A stretch of DNA of 64,000 nucleotides, taken from contig OY294067.1 of assembly GCA_958510875.1 (NCBI GenBank), forward strand, positions 32,104,912 through 32,168,911, given 5' to 3'. Below are positions 1 to 11,924 of the stretch, piece after piece. The notes below the pieces were generated by a model. It was not told where the DNA came from and made no database searches. It was given only the letters and a program-made list of their open reading frames with translations. Position 1 is the first letter of the stretch. Every line of letters starts with the position of its first letter. This stretch comes from Endomychus coccineus (lineage: Eukaryota; Arthropoda; Insecta; Coleoptera; Endomychidae). A program made the position numbers and the translations under genes.

Positions 1-82
1 AAAGATTCTTGACTCAGGTATGAATTATATATAAAATTCTTGGGAAATAGGCCACATTAACACTTATGTTTTATATTGTCTC

Positions 83-124
83 GTCTTTACGTACTTTTCG
101 GTCTCACGACCATCATCAGAAGAC
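83..124 (-). ncRNA. hammerhead ribozyme motif, family 1, one core change
   Basis: The minus strand carries the same 42-nt layout as the better copy at 27652: stem I GTCTT/AAGAC, CTGATGA, stem II GGTC/GACC with a GTGA loop, then a very short stem III and a GTA cleavage triplet. The GAAAC core is GAAAA here, which breaks one of the two stem III pairs. PLE termini are known to carry minimal type I hammerheads. This copy is probably weakened or inactive. Confidence 0.7.
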
Positions 125-294
125 TTATTATGTCTAAAACTTGATTACTTAAAACTAATTGTATCAACGCAAAGCGTCCTTATCGCACCAATCTCAATTA
201 AAATGCCCACGTTGCCGAAACGAACAGAAACACGAATAATCGAAATTGTAACACATCAATGTTATAAGTATATTATTTATGACTATGATCTTTA

Positions 295-730
295 TATTTA
301 AGCTTCAAAAAGGATTGCTACCCAATTACTTCCAAAAATTCTTTCTGAGAAATAATGAAGTGCATGATTACAATACAAGAAGTAATAACAATTTCTACAT
401 TAAAAAAAACTAACACTAAATTTGGAATGAATAGTATGTTCCATAAAGGCTTAAATGAATTCAACAAACTACCTCAACTTGTAAAAGAATCTAATTCAGT
501 AAAACAATTCAAGTCATCATTAAAGAAGTATATTAGTGACAGCTCATTGTGATACTTAGCACTCTGTCTTTATTTTTTATTTTTTTATATATATTATATT
601 TTATTTTTTTGTAAGATATTTATACATTTGTAAAATTTTTCTTTTTTTTTGTATATTAGGCTTGCCTACTTAATGAAATACTTACTATAATATGTCAAGA
701 GTCTACTGTTAAGCAGTACTTTAAATAAAT
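295..730 (+). mobile_element. non-LTR retrotransposon 3' tail, 5'-truncated
   Basis: From about 303 one frame reads LQKGLLPNYFQKFFLRNN, and from 355 a shifted frame continues through NSMFHKGLNEFNKLPQ and VKQFKSSLKKYI to a stop at 550-552. This is the usual C-terminal end of a non-LTR reverse transcriptase ORF. The frame changes at an A-run near 400-408, so the copy is broken. An AT-rich 3' UTR follows and ends in an AAATAAATG-like tail at 722-730. The fragment sits inside the minus-strand PLE, so it inserted after the PLE. Confidence 0.65.
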
Positions 731-1099
731 GCGAGCTCATGTCAACAAAGTCTATGACGACTAACGAGAACATTAGGTTCAAATTTTCACTTTCAAACCA
801 GATGCTAAGATTTACGAGCTAATAAAAAATAATAAAAAAGGATTGTCAGTTATTGGAAATATACTTTTGACATTCTACCTAAAACATACTTTTAACATTA
901 TAAAGACGCATGTAGGAATTTGCAAGAGTTTCAATTAATTAAGTTAGTATAAATCTGAGTTAGTGTATGGATATCTGTCCTATGATTTACAGATTTTGAG
1001 TCACGTTTCATGTGAACCATCTCTTTGGCCCACGCTAGTCTTCGTCAGTAAGGGCTTCTCTTTCGCCTAGAATTACAGAATTAAGAACGAATAATGAAA

Positions 1100-1459
1100 A
1101 AACAATTTAAGCTTACCTTGTAAGTTTTAAATCCCATTTTTTGGGTAGCTCTGTGACAAGTTGCTCTTGAAAACTTTTTTGTGGTTGCCTGATTTCATAA
1201 TATTTTCAATTCGTTATAATTAGCAAACCGATTTTTCTTGATAATCCGTTTTAAGGCTCTTAAGTTGGTATTGGAATAATGCGGGCGACTTCCAGTTCTG
1301 TGTTCTTGAGCCACAGATCCAGTTATCTTGTACAATTTAATAATATTTCGAACTGTATACCTCGACACTGTCAGCGCTTTGGGAAGGATTTTGGCCTTTT
1401 AAATGCAAGTGAATGATCACTTTTCTTATTTCGTCAGGAACAACTTTTCCACGAGCCAT
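1100..1459 (-). pseudogene. Tc1-like transposase N-terminus, degenerate
   Basis: Starting at the ATG complementary to 1457-1459, the minus strand reads MARGKVVPDEIRKVII, then HLHLKGQNPSQSADSVEVYS. This is the typical start and first helix-turn-helix of Tc1-family transposases. After a stop and a frame change it reads TQNWKSPALFQYQLKSLKTD, the second DNA-binding part. The catalytic domain is absent. The function in the live family is binding of terminal inverted repeats. The assignment rests on motif reading; the downstream limit is uncertain because it merges with decayed PLE sequence. Confidence 0.6.
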
Positions 1460-3076
1460 TTTTTATTGTTAACAACAACACCAATGCATTGAAAGTTTAT
1501 TGAAACGTTAAAATCGGCTTCTTAGCAACGTAAAATGTCATCATTTGTTTTACAAAGCCTAGCTTTATTTTATCGAAGCGAATGAAAAGACCATTCAACT
1601 TAAGTTGTCTTCATCATGTATTTTGCTATATATACAAATCATCTTGCAAAGAAGACAATTTCGGAATGCAAACGCTTTAAAAATAGCCGCGCCGGTTTTG
1701 TTATCTTTCCGTAAACATTTAAAGAAACCAAAAATATTATATTTGAAATAAAATTTTAATTTGGGTTCAAATAAATTCACAAATATCATGTTTTGGGGCG
1801 TTGGGCCAACTTCACTGAGACAGGGCTCGTATATGTTTGTAGCTTCCTGAATTGTAAATAATAATTGTAATAATAATAAGTGTAATAATTGACTTCGAAA
1901 CCTGGTAGTACGAATCTACAAGAAAATGAATTGTGAGAATTAAACATTACAATATTAATATCAAATATACAACAGATAAAAATTCTTCAAATCAAAAATA
2001 TTTTGTAACTTATTAATGCGGTTACGAAGACTGTGGGCAACACAGAATCATCAAAAAATGTACTGGAATCAATGTGATGCTTGAAATCATTTATTAGATG
2101 CTTTGCTCACCTTATGTTCCATTTAAACGATCATATCGCTGTGATATCAGTAGAGGGGCGAAAAAGTTTGCTAGCCTGTTGGTATTACCAGCAAAATATC
2201 AAATGATTCTCACTGACACCCTTATCTGCACGATCTGTATTGTACCATTCGACAGAATAATATTATTCTTCCCATTATCATAAATCAGGGATTCTTGTCC
2301 AACATTTCAATGAGACCTATGGGTATTTTATGATTATAAACGTTTCCTATATTGCTGCATGAATGACGAATCTTTATTCATTGAGCCGATCATAGCGGAA
2401 GTTTTTTCAGAACAATTCTGTCAACCTGGTAGATGGATGGACTTACAGTTCCGCGTGTGCTTACATAAATAAGTGAGGGCAAAAAGACGAAATCGGCGAA
2501 TTGTACAGTTAAAATGTGCATCGTACCAACAATAACACGATCCAAGTAATGACTCGTACACGGCTTCATGAATAATTCAAATGTACACCCCTTCCGACAG
2601 ATTTTATACGAAACCTCCCAAATAAGAACTTAAGTTGTTATCAATTATGCCGGAGGATGCTTCGCGATAAAGGTACCTTCTTTCTGGGCATTCTATCAAC
2701 TTCAACAAATAAAAACATCACTTTGAGTTGATATGTACAAAGTGTAGTGAAAGTCAGTCGAGCGAACTTAACTAATATTTACATATGAATTCAGGGGATC
2801 ATAAATTATGGAATCAATCATTTGTTTTGCTTTTCATCTGCAAATATAATGGATGTGTCACCCTCTGCCATTTCAGTATTTACATATTAACTTTCGTGGT
2901 AGCATTTCGTGTACAAAAACGATGAATAAGAAAATCCTTTACAAGGAAACGGTATACTACAAAGGAATAAGACAATATGTTCCAAACCAAATTTGTAACA
3001 AACATAAGGACTCATAATTGTCTCTATGAGAAGTCGAGAATCATTCAATTTGTAACTAAATATTTATAGTTGGGGG
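1460..3076. other. AT-rich stretch without recognisable genes
   Basis: Only short chance ORFs occur here, such as 2098-2283. The part just after 1460 may be the left end of the Tc1-like relic. I see no splice-flanked exon, RNA gene or clear repeat. Confidence 0.5.
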
Positions 3077-3289
3077 AATAAAACACTAAAATAGGACAAG
3101 TCCACTGTTCCGACTGTTCTTTGATCTCTGGTGTGTTGTGATGGATCCTTGTTTCGTCCAAAGTTACGAAACGGTGCAAAAAGTTCTTCTTATTGCGTTT
3201 GAACATCGCCAAACACTCCTTTGAAGTTGTCACACGATCGCGCTTGTTGTCAACAGAGAGCAGATGCGGCAATAAAACACTAAAATAGG
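3077..3289 (-). mobile_element. internal mariner transposase fragment between 19-bp direct repeats
   Basis: The minus strand encodes LLSVDNKRDRVTTSKECLAM followed by FKRNKKNFLHRFVTLDETRI and HHNTPEIKEQSEQW. This is the central part of a mariner transposase, including the first catalytic aspartate in LDET; the usual following W is R. About 175 bp of homology (3096-3270) is flanked by two exact copies of AATAAAACACTAAAATAGG at 3077-3095 and 3271-3289. Mariner duplicates only TA, so these repeats were not made by normal transposition. There are no inverted repeats or ends, so this is a dead fragment. Confidence 0.75.
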
Positions 3290-3489
3290 TCCAACTCATC
3301 ACTGGCGCAGTCGGACGGATTGACATGCAGTTTTCAGTATTCGATTCGGAAGGTAATTTAGAAATTTTGTGCCGCGCTTTTTTTTGCGGGAAAAAGTTAT
3401 TGCATTTCTACAGTCAAAAAATGCATTTTAATGAGTGCACTTTTTGATGTGAATGAAAAAAAAATGATTCGAATTGGTGCGTCAGGCGT

Positions 3490-3865
3490 TTTTTGGGTCG
3501 CTGATCACGAACATGATGTTCAACAAATTTCTTGATGTCCCCTTGGACCATAACTGGGGTATACGGAGGTCCTGACGCCCTGGATTTCAATGAATTTCAT
3601 TGAAAATCATTTTTTAATGCTTGTCAACTGTTCGAGTGAGGATATAAATGTCGCTAATGATGATTACGACACGTAAAAACTCTCTTGTTATACCTGGGGA
3701 TACCCGGAACCGGATATCTATGTCATTTTTCAGGAATTCGTTAGTTTTTCTTCATAATATGTAACAAATTCTGGCTCTCATGAATTTTCGATGTCACCGA
3801 TCACGATTATGACATTCAAAAAGTTCATTGTTCTGATCCTGAGAACGCAAATTACGGGTTTTTTT
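3490..3865. repeat. three diverged units about 150 bp apart
   Basis: The motif GTCGCTGATCACGAACATGA at about 3495 recurs in altered form near 3653 (GTCGCTAATGATGATTACGA) and 3795 (GTCACCGATCACGATTATGA). Each is followed by a run ending in a GGTATAC or GATCCTG-like block. The spacing of about 158 and 142 bp suggests an old tandem array or an element built of such units. The family is unknown to me. Confidence 0.4.
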
Positions 3866-5375
3866 CTTATTGATATTTTCCTATAACTAAAAAAAATTAA
3901 AAATTGAGAATTCGGGACACTTCCGCGGGTGATATATATTTATTACCAGAGAAACACTGTTGTCATTATGGTTCTATGAAATAATGTTATTCAATTTAAA
4001 GGGACCTACCACGCCCAAAAACAATGACGTTCCTATTTTCACCACTTTAAAGCGATCTGCAATTTAATATTAAAACGGTACATATCAGTGGAAACGATTA
4101 TTATGATGAATGAAGGAACATTATCGGGAAGTTATTCCCATAATTCATAGTAAAAATTTACTCCTGTTAATTCTAATAAATAACAATTTATTCAATCTCC
4201 TGTACATTTACCTAACTTTTGGACCGCGGGTTATTTTTATAGATTACTTGAAATTACCATAATTGCATGTCTTTCATCATTGGGAAGTGATTCAATTTTC
4301 GATTGAGAGTGAAAAGACAAATATCAACTTTTAGCACCTCACAGGTGTTATCATCTTGAGATCAAAGTATTTTCAGAATGCATTTGTTTGAATTCTTTCC
4401 CTCGAATAATTTCCTCAAGATTAGGCAAGTTGAACTTCTCGAAAGGGTGGCGGGTTTATTTCTTTAGGGTACTAAACATCCGCCAGTCGAAGACAATCTA
4501 GTAACCTTTTATATGCAAAACGAAACTGATATGTTTGTGCTCGATTATAAAACTTCATGAGTTGTAAAAATCTTGAGTGACAACCGCTGGATTGAAGAGG
4601 AAATGGAAACAGGAATAGAGTGCGTGCGAGCGTCACTAGAGGGGCGAATAGAAATAAATGGAGCTCGAAGAGAAAATGATGATGATCCGTCGAGCCCATA
4701 ATGCATTATTTGGAGGTAGGCCAAAAGTTGAATGTTATCATAACTGATTTCACACTAATTTTGATCACTAAAGTTTATTTTATCCCCGAAACCATCAACA
4801 CAACTGTCTATAGATGAACATAGTTATAAATAGAATGATTTCCATAACTATCCCAATTTTAATCCTGGAAACCGGAGAAAAAATAGCCAACCACTGAAGG
4901 GTGAGAATAAAGGTACTACTGAGTTCCGACGATACCCGACAGGTCGAAAAACTGTCAACTCTTAGCAGCTTTGTTTACATAATTTAGTTATGTGAGTTTA
5001 ACTTGAAAAATATATTTCTTACAGTTCTTTGAAATTTAAAAAATAATAATAATATTAATAATAATCAATGAAAGATTTGAAAGAGCGATTCACTGAATGA
5101 TTTTAAGGGAAAAGTTTTCATAGACATATGTCCTAAATTGCACACTTTCTAAGATACTTTTATTGAATGTTAAAACTTTTATTTTCTTAAAACGTTTCAA
5201 TTGATTTTAATGAAACTCTGTAAGTCCCCTTAGGAGGCTTGGAGACACCTTTTAGTATAATATCTAGAGGGGCAGACATATTCAACATTTAATTTGATAT
5301 GTTACCAGAGTTGTTACAATTATTTTAATTTGTATATTAATTGTTGTTAATACATTAATGCATTTTCATATAATA
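3866..5375. other. unassigned AT-rich region
   Basis: No coding segment, RNA gene or repeat with a partner elsewhere in the window was recognised. There is a short ATA/ATT microsatellite near 5041-5066. ORF 4472-4699 has no recognisable motif. Confidence 0.45.
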
Positions 5376-5790
5376 CGAGAAACGAAACAAGAAATGATTT
5401 ATTTGGTCAAAACTTATTTTATATCTCACCATGATCTCTTTGTAGCCCGATACATTTCGTCCAACATTTTTCTAATTTTTCGATTCCTTCCAAATAATAC
5501 AATTTCGACAATCCTGGCCAAATCTGGAGAATATAGTGAATGACGAACCAATTCGTAGCGCAATTCATGCAATTTTGCAATTAATACTGCGGACCTGTGC
5601 GCCAGTGCGTTGTCCTGGTGAAAAAGCACTTTGTTTTGCAGCCGCTTTCGCTTCAAATCGGCGTCGAATCGATCCAACAGCCTCTGTAGAATATACGCCG
5701 ATGATCGTTTTGCCATTTTCACGATACCGTGTGAAGAACGTTTTGGTTCTCCAGGTTGAACAGTGACAACACTAATTTCTTCTGAGAACA
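5376..5790 (-). pseudogene. mariner transposase C-terminal half, internally deleted
   Basis: The minus strand reads VQPGEPK, then LLDRFDADLKRKRLQNKVLF, HQDNALAHRSAVLIAKLHEL and RYELVRHSLYSPDLA. This is mariner transposase with the second catalytic aspartate (HQDN) intact. After SPDLA the family continues with the third aspartate, but here a deletion joins directly to sequence near the C-terminus (5420-5515). The third catalytic residue is therefore gone. The end at 5376-5420 matches the end of the copy at 9265. It belongs to the same mariner family as 9265 and 59088. Confidence 0.8.
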
Positions 5791-6889
5791 GACGAACCCA
5801 TGATAATGAAGCAATCCTTGACGACACCTCATATGAATATGTGGAAAGCGCCCACTACAAGGGGTTGATCCGTTGACGGTTACGGAGACTATGAATCTAT
5901 AGGCCACCCACCAATTCGAAATGAATTCTAAGCGACTGTTCTGTTCGAGTACCATTGACAGTAACATCATATTAAATTCAAATTAAACTTTCTCAGATCA
6001 TCATAATCTTAACATGTTTCACATTTAGCTCCTAGTTTGTTAGAATACTTGTTCCGTATAATTTTTATACCTTTCGAGTAAACTCATTACTTTCATGACT
6101 GGCGTTAAAGACCGGTTAAACAAGATATACGTACTGGAGTTATGATCCTCGCGAAGATAAAAAGCCCCCTGTAATCCAGAAAGGACATTTTAAAGCACCC
6201 ACTTTTCTTAAGCTGATTATGAGTGTAAATTGAGATAAGTCCACAATATTTATGGCACTTACATGTAAACCTGTATGCCGCTATAAATTTACAACCCCTG
6301 GAAAAACTTCTCTCGCGAATTTTTAAGTAAGTGCTTATAAAAGGGGTTTCAACTTCTAACTTTGTCAATTTAATGTTCTAGTACCTTTCAGAATAAACTT
6401 GTGTTTCAGTTGAAATATAGGATGTTGTTTTTTGAATTGCTGATTTCCATGATGAATCAAGAACATAATAAACTCATCAGAATATATTGTTTTCAATTAT
6501 GAAAATGCTGTTCTTCTGAATAACGTTAGACGCTGGATTACCATTTCTGTTTTTATCAATTAGATGCTTTATCATACTCTCTATGTAGGTGCTCGATATG
6601 TTGTTGACCTGCCAAGATCTACATATGACAATATCAATTGGCCACGAGAAAAAGCCCATCGTAAGTGACATTATATTTTCAAATGTTCAAGTGCATCTGT
6701 GAGTGTTAAGTACCATCAGAGCTTAATCACATTCCTTTTAAGATAATATAATATATCATATTCAGTGGGATGTTTTCTCGTAGCAACGGATTAACTGAGT
6801 GCTGATGTGAATACAAATGAATCAGAATTTGATTTTCTGCTCCTTTGGAAGGAAATTTTAGATTATCTCAATTGCGAATTGCATACTCG
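5791..6889. other. unassigned region
   Basis: No supported gene was found. The ORFs at 6105-6368 and 6477-6671 show no family motif. The stretch 5820-5970 may still belong to the decayed mariner, but I cannot align it. Confidence 0.4.
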
Positions 6890-7235
6890 TTTGAGGTCCG
6901 TGAAGTTAGCCCCCAAAAGTTGTTATTTTTATTTCCAAATGTTATGCCGGTTCACTAGTGCTCCTTTTGCTTCCCAACCTTTCGTTAGTGCTGCTTTAGT
7001 TTCAGAGATATTTAATATTCACTTACTTCAAGGCCAGCCCTAAAATTTTTAGATGTCAACCATATTTGGTGTCATTTATTTATGTTTTTTAGTGCTTTGA
7101 GAAATTTTGTTGCCACTCCTCCAGTTTTTGGAATCTTTATTATTTTTAATTCAAGGTCAGCCCCCAAAATGTTGAGAATTGCCATTCTTCAGTGCTTCGT
7201 TAGCGGTTTTTAGTGCTTTAAGAATGGAAATGCTT
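6890..7235. repeat. diverged tandem-like repeat, units of about 130-150 bp
   Basis: Three blocks resemble each other: TTAGCCCCCAAAAGTTG near 6907, CCAGCCCTAAAATTTT near 7033 and TCAGCCCCCAAAATGTTG near 7155. Each is followed at a similar distance by TTAGTGCTTT-type text (6983, 7089, 7208). The open frame 6807-7043 crosses the first unit and is probably fortuitous. The repeat family is unknown to me. Confidence 0.35.
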
Positions 7236-7364
7236 ACAACTTTCTTGTTTATTAATTTCGCGAGTGGCATTGAGGGTATTTTTTGCAAGATTTGAAGACT
7301 GAAGAGCATATGTATTTTATTTATCGATTTTAATTAGGACATTGTACTAGGGGTCCCAAATTGG

Positions 7365-7895
7365 TTGCGGAGACCTCAGAGAAAATTAAAAAATATTTAA
7401 AAAAGTATGATATAAATTTTGCGCATAAGGCTACTAACTGTAAATCATAAAACAGACGTTCAATCATTAAGTCAAATTTTAATAATAAGACCCTTGCAAA
7501 TTCCTGCATTCTTGTTAATTTTATAATTATATTTTAGGTGGAATGCTGAGATAGCAATATCTGTAGCTAGGTTTGACAACCTACCCAATACTTGAGCGTA
7601 TTATAGTTTGGTTTCAATCTAATTCTCACTTTGTATGAGATAGATTGCTATGCTTCAAACTTTAATGTGTTACATTTTCGATTAATTCGTGTTTCTGTTC
7701 GTTTCGACAGACGTGGGCATTTTTAATTGAAATTAATGCTATAAGGACGCTTTGTGCTTGATACAATTAGTTTTAAGAAATCCCGTTTTATACAGTAATA
7801 ATCTCCTGATTATGGTCGTGAAACCGAAACGTACATAAATACGAAAATGATAAGCATATGTATTAGTATTACCTTTTTTCCGAGAATTTAGATAT
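7365..7895 (+). mobile_element. Penelope-like element (lineage 1), deleted copy
   Basis: At 7371-7440 it encodes ETSEKIKKYLKKYDINFAHK, matching the linker before the GIY-YIG endonuclease in the copy at 26.8 kb. It then jumps from CYTNC-like sequence straight to the terminal region (AATCATAAAACAGACG at about 7443), deleting the endonuclease. The pLTR block with GTGGGC and a hammerhead relic follows. The copy cannot be autonomous. Confidence 0.75.
7801..7842 (+). ncRNA. decayed hammerhead motif, family 1
   Basis: It aligns over all 42 positions with the better copy at 27652. The core is CTGATTA instead of CTGATGA (G8 changed to T), stem II is weakened (AACC for GACC), and the cleavage triplet is ATA. 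The GAAAC element is kept. It is almost certainly inactive. Confidence 0.6.
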
Positions 7896-9264
7896 AATAA
7901 CCTATACCTAGGTATGTACGGCATTACAGCCATAAACGTTCATTCTTCCTGAATTATTTGAAGGAGCTTTTCAATCCCATAGTATTATGTTGAGTCATTG
8001 ATGCTTTTGGTCACATTCTCTGTAACCGTAACATGATGACAAATCGAATAAATGTACGAATTAATTGACATGGGGATTGGAATACTTATATATAAAATGT
8101 CACAATGCACAATTATTCCCTAGAGTGAGAATTGTGTTTATGTCCAACTACTGCGATTTCCTAATATATATTGTTTTGATACTAATGTATTGAATGGTAT
8201 ATGTTTTGATCATTTTAATGAATAATTCAATATATCAACCAACACATGAATGCAATTATTTAATGAGAGGAACCGAATATTCTAAGCAAAATTAATTAAT
8301 TCAAAATGATGAAAGAGGAGGCGTATAATTTTAATAACGTGGAGATTACACTCTGGTAAGATATTCTTAAAGGCCCATTTTCCGCCTATTAGTCCTATCA
8401 GTCTCGAGTCAGGACTAATGTGCAGTGGACATGAACTTGCAGAGAAAGGGAGGCTCACGGCTCCACAACAATTTCTTACGCGGATGAATTCACATTAATC
8501 TGCATGACGGTATTCTCTCGCTAAGGGAGAGGGCACCTTCAAGAATCCAACCGAGTTGCTAAGGTCCGGCATGTAAGGAAATTACTTCCAACTGCCCTCG
8601 AATTCCTTCCCGTTTAATTTCTACCAAGACAACAAAGCTGAAACCACTGTTGCTGTTACATTTACTTTGCTTGCGTTCAGGCATCCTCAATTTAAGTATA
8701 CATCAGAAACTAACGTTTGGTCTTACTACTAAACTAACGACAAGGAAGTGGGTAAATTCCTCTGTAGCTCTATACAGAAGATGTGAAAAATATACAAATA
8801 TTATGAGGTTCAAATTCATATTTATATCATATTCAAACGTGAGTTAATTCACATGGATAGAATCCATTTTACTACAGATGTACTAACATAATAACTAAAA
8901 AAAATGCTTGTGGTATTCGAATGATACTTCAACTCAAAACAGTTGTGGTCAAAAAAAGTGCCAACTAAATGATGCTATTGTTCTACTAAAGTTGGCAATT
9001 TAGTTACTGAAATGAGTATTTCGATTTCTAAATATTAATGCGATGATGTGTTAGATTTTTCTGTATTCACGAATATATTCTTTGTAATTCAATACCCATC
9101 GACGTAAGCCGAGAAAGTGGTTGCTTAAAAATTCGGACAAAAAGTGAAGTAGAGCGAGTTCAATGATTTTTCTTAGAAACATAAGAAATCCAAATGTTTT
9201 ATTAACTTCGGTTGCTGTTTAAAATCAATCTCTTCTGGACATACGAGGACAAAGTGAAACCGAA
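7896..9264. other. unassigned region with a GC-richer patch at 8340-8640
   Basis: No gene was recognised. The patch 8340-8640 is clearly less AT-rich and less repetitive than its surroundings and could be conserved non-coding DNA. No frame is open across it. ORF 8650-8847 has no recognisable domain. Confidence 0.35.
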
Positions 9265-9775
9265 AATATGAAACAAGAAATGATTTATTTGGTCAAAACT
9301 TATCTTCTTTCTCAACATAATCTCCTTGTTGCCCGATACATTTCGTCCAACATTTTTCTAATTTTTCGATTCCTTCCACATGATACGATTTCGGCAATAA
9401 TCCAAAATAGGCGTTTGTTTGAGCGATGACCTCATCGTTGGAGGCAAATTTCTTTCCACCGAGCAATTTCTTCAAGTTTGGAAATAGTTAAAAATAGCAG
9501 AGACATAATCTGGAGAATGTGGTGAATGACGAACCAATTCGTAGCGCAATTCATGCACTTTTGCCACTGATACTGCGAACCTGTACGCCGGTGCGTTGTT
9601 CTGATAGAAGAGCACTTTTTTCGTTGCCAAATGCGGCGGCTTCCGTTTCAAATCTGCGTCGAATCGATCTAACAGCTCTTCATAATATACGCTGGTCATC
9701 TTTCTGCTCGTTTCAAGGTAATCGATTGGACAATACCGTGTGCATCCCGAAAAGTTCACTGTTTCGACTGTCATT
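9265..9775 (-). pseudogene. mariner transposase C-terminal half, frameshifted
   Basis: Two overlapping minus-strand frames give the second half of a mariner transposase. The first (9774-9472) contains PIDYLETSRKM, LLDRFDADLKRKPP and ELRYELVRHSPHSPDY. The second (9475-9293) contains LLGGKKFASNDEVIAQTNAY, SYHVEGIEKLEKCWTKCI and GDYVEK with a natural stop. The catalytic HQDN motif is YQNN, so the second aspartate is replaced. A frameshift near 9475 separates the frames. The 3' end, ATTTGGTCAAAACTTA, matches the copy at 5376. Confidence 0.82.
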
Positions 9776-10022
9776 TGACAGTGAAAAAATAAAGAAGGCA
9801 GTTGTAGTAGGCATTCTCCAATAATAAATCTGTTTAAGTCTGAGTAAATAACTCACATATTTTTTCACTTGTAGTTCAGTCTCTCCCTCAATCAAAGATG
9901 CGACACACCGACTACCACAACACAAAAAAACATTTGTGCTGAAATGAGGAAGTGCCTGGAAGTGACTTTCGTTCGCGCACAATAAGGCGCATTTTGCTCT
10001 ATCTCGATACCACGAATCCTAT

Positions 10023-11160
10023 ATGGCTGCCGGAGGAAAGGAGATCCTTCCTGATAATTATAGATCCATTGCCCTACTATCTGTGATTTCCAAAGTAATG
10101 GAGGAGGCCATTAACATCCAGATCATCCAATATCTACATAACTCCAAAATAGTAGGCAACTGGAAGTATGGCTTTCCTCATCAAAGATCAACAGGATACC
10201 TGATTGACTATGTAACACTCATATCGCAGACATCCATTGAAAATATGAGAATCAGTATCTGCAACACTAGATATCTCCAAAGATTTTGCTCAGCTCTGGC
10301 ACCAAGGCTTTCTTGTGAAACTTCCGACATATGATTTGCCGCCCCAACCGTATCGTTTGCTATCGAGTCTTCTCACCATGGGGTGGTTTACGAAATCTCT
10401 ATCAACTTCGTTTTTGCCCCATATCAACGATATGTTGAAAGTAATCTTCTGTTTCATCCGCAGCTTTGTGTATGTTGGAACATTTCATAACGCTTTTTCA
10501 TAATGAGTCTATACATCGTCCAATATTTCCCGAGGTGCAAGAAAGAGACAGGTCAATACAAGAAATGAAGATCTGACAAGAATTTTCTAATGTGGATCTC
10601 ACAGTCCAATTAAATTTAATGCAATCAAAACTCAATCTTGTATTTTCTTTAATCACACATATTTATGATTCTTTCCTATGAATTCCTCAATATTCATGCT
10701 AGGTATCATCATCAACATCAGCCTCTCAGGGGGGATCATGTGAGGTTCATTGCAGAAACTGCTCCTCAGAAACTTGGTTTTCTATTCCATGCCAGGAGTT
10801 ACTATTCATACCAGCTGCTCCATCATCATAGCTCATATATTTGAGCTCCCAAACAGCTTAAGCTCTTGGATTATGTTCAGGAGAAAGCGATTCGTCTGGT
10901 TGGTGATGTCACATTTACGAATTCATTGATCTCTAGAACATCTTAGAAAGGTGGCCGATGTTTCCAAGTAGACAGGCCAGACCAGCTACTAGCTCTGGCT
11001 GGCTGTTTATTGTCCGGCTCGAAACCGGTTTTTTTCTATTTGTCGAGTCAAGTCTTTCCTAATGCCTATAACCTCAAACTTTCAAGCAAAGTTTCAATGC
11101 CCACCTCCTACTCTCTCACGTGATGTTCAATATACATTATAGATTTTTCTCCCGTGAAGT
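10023..11160 (+). pseudogene. non-LTR reverse transcriptase fragment (family J1)
   Basis: The first frame (10023-10334) reads PDNYRSIALLSVISKVMEEA, then YLHNSKIVGNWKYGFPHQRS: reverse transcriptase motifs 1-2 of a non-LTR element. After a frame change it reads KLPTYDLPPQPYRLLSSLLT, and near 10410 LPHINDML. A deletion then removes the FADD catalytic block. The C-terminal region is recognisable in pieces at 10740-11000 (LEHLRKVADVS). The same family recurs at 19228, 32579, 39711 and 42030. All copies are broken. Confidence 0.72.
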
Positions 11161-11924
11161 GAAAAAAAGATACTCAATTATCTCTGTAAGGAAACAACAA
11201 GGATCAGAAATTATGAAAGTATGGTAGCATTCTCTAATTAAAAATATGCAATAGTCAGAATTCATATACAAATGGTATTGATCTCGATTTTCTATTTTTC
11301 ATCGGAAACAATATTCTCTTTGTCTACGTGAACAAGAAAGCGAAAATTGATGCCAAAAGATGAAACACTCTGAAGAACCATTTGGCGAATAAATTCACAA
11401 ATCCAGCAAAACAAAATTCTAAATACAGCGTAATTAATTAGCTTCTTAATATGTGTTATTCGGTTGGGGGAAAAGATCAATTAATCCTGCTGATCCTATT
11501 TTAGTCCAACGTATCACTTTGTCTTAATTTTGAACCTGATTTGTTTTGGTGTGGGAATTACATGTCTATCGGTAAATCCTGTTAGTCAGGAATTGAAGAC
11601 TGATCTGAAGAGATAATTTATGTTAAATAGTATGGGATTAAACTCTATTTAGCTTTTAAAATAACAATATATCAGATATATATTTTATCATCTGAAATTC
11701 AATCGTTTTGAAGTGAGCAGTGTAGGTCAGAGTATTACTATGGTTGGAAATTACTCTGACAGTACTCATTCAATAACAGCATTCCTGTTCCTATATATTT
11801 CAATAGAACTGACTGGACGAAAAAAACTGGGTAAGTGTAAACAAGTTCAAGGATTCATTGCCCAATTAGCCATGATGTTCTACTGACAAATCCCCCATGT
11901 CTATCTCAATTTCTTAAAAATCAG
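11161..11924. other. unassigned AT-rich region
   Basis: No coding motif or repeat partner was recognised between the two non-LTR fragments. Confidence 0.4.

Larger units (their letters stand above)
1..1035 (-). mobile_element. Penelope-like element (lineage 1), 3' part, interrupted
   Basis: On the minus strand this matches the terminal (pLTR) region and the end of the coding part of the PLE copies at 20.7, 26.4 and 57.5 kb. Shared landmarks are the end CAAGAATCTTT (complement of bases 1-11), a hammerhead motif, the GTGGGC block, and the stretch encoding HMKRDSKSVNHR near 1020-980. The copy is split by a non-LTR tail at about 295-730, and PLE sequence resumes at about 731. No intact reverse transcriptase remains. 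The repeat family is clear by comparison inside the window; the boundaries of the interruption are approximate. Confidence 0.75.

Noticed and set aside
3045..3326. 93-codon ORF taken as a whole
   Set aside because: Only 3096-3270 is mariner. The two ends of the frame are the flanking direct repeats and unrelated sequence.
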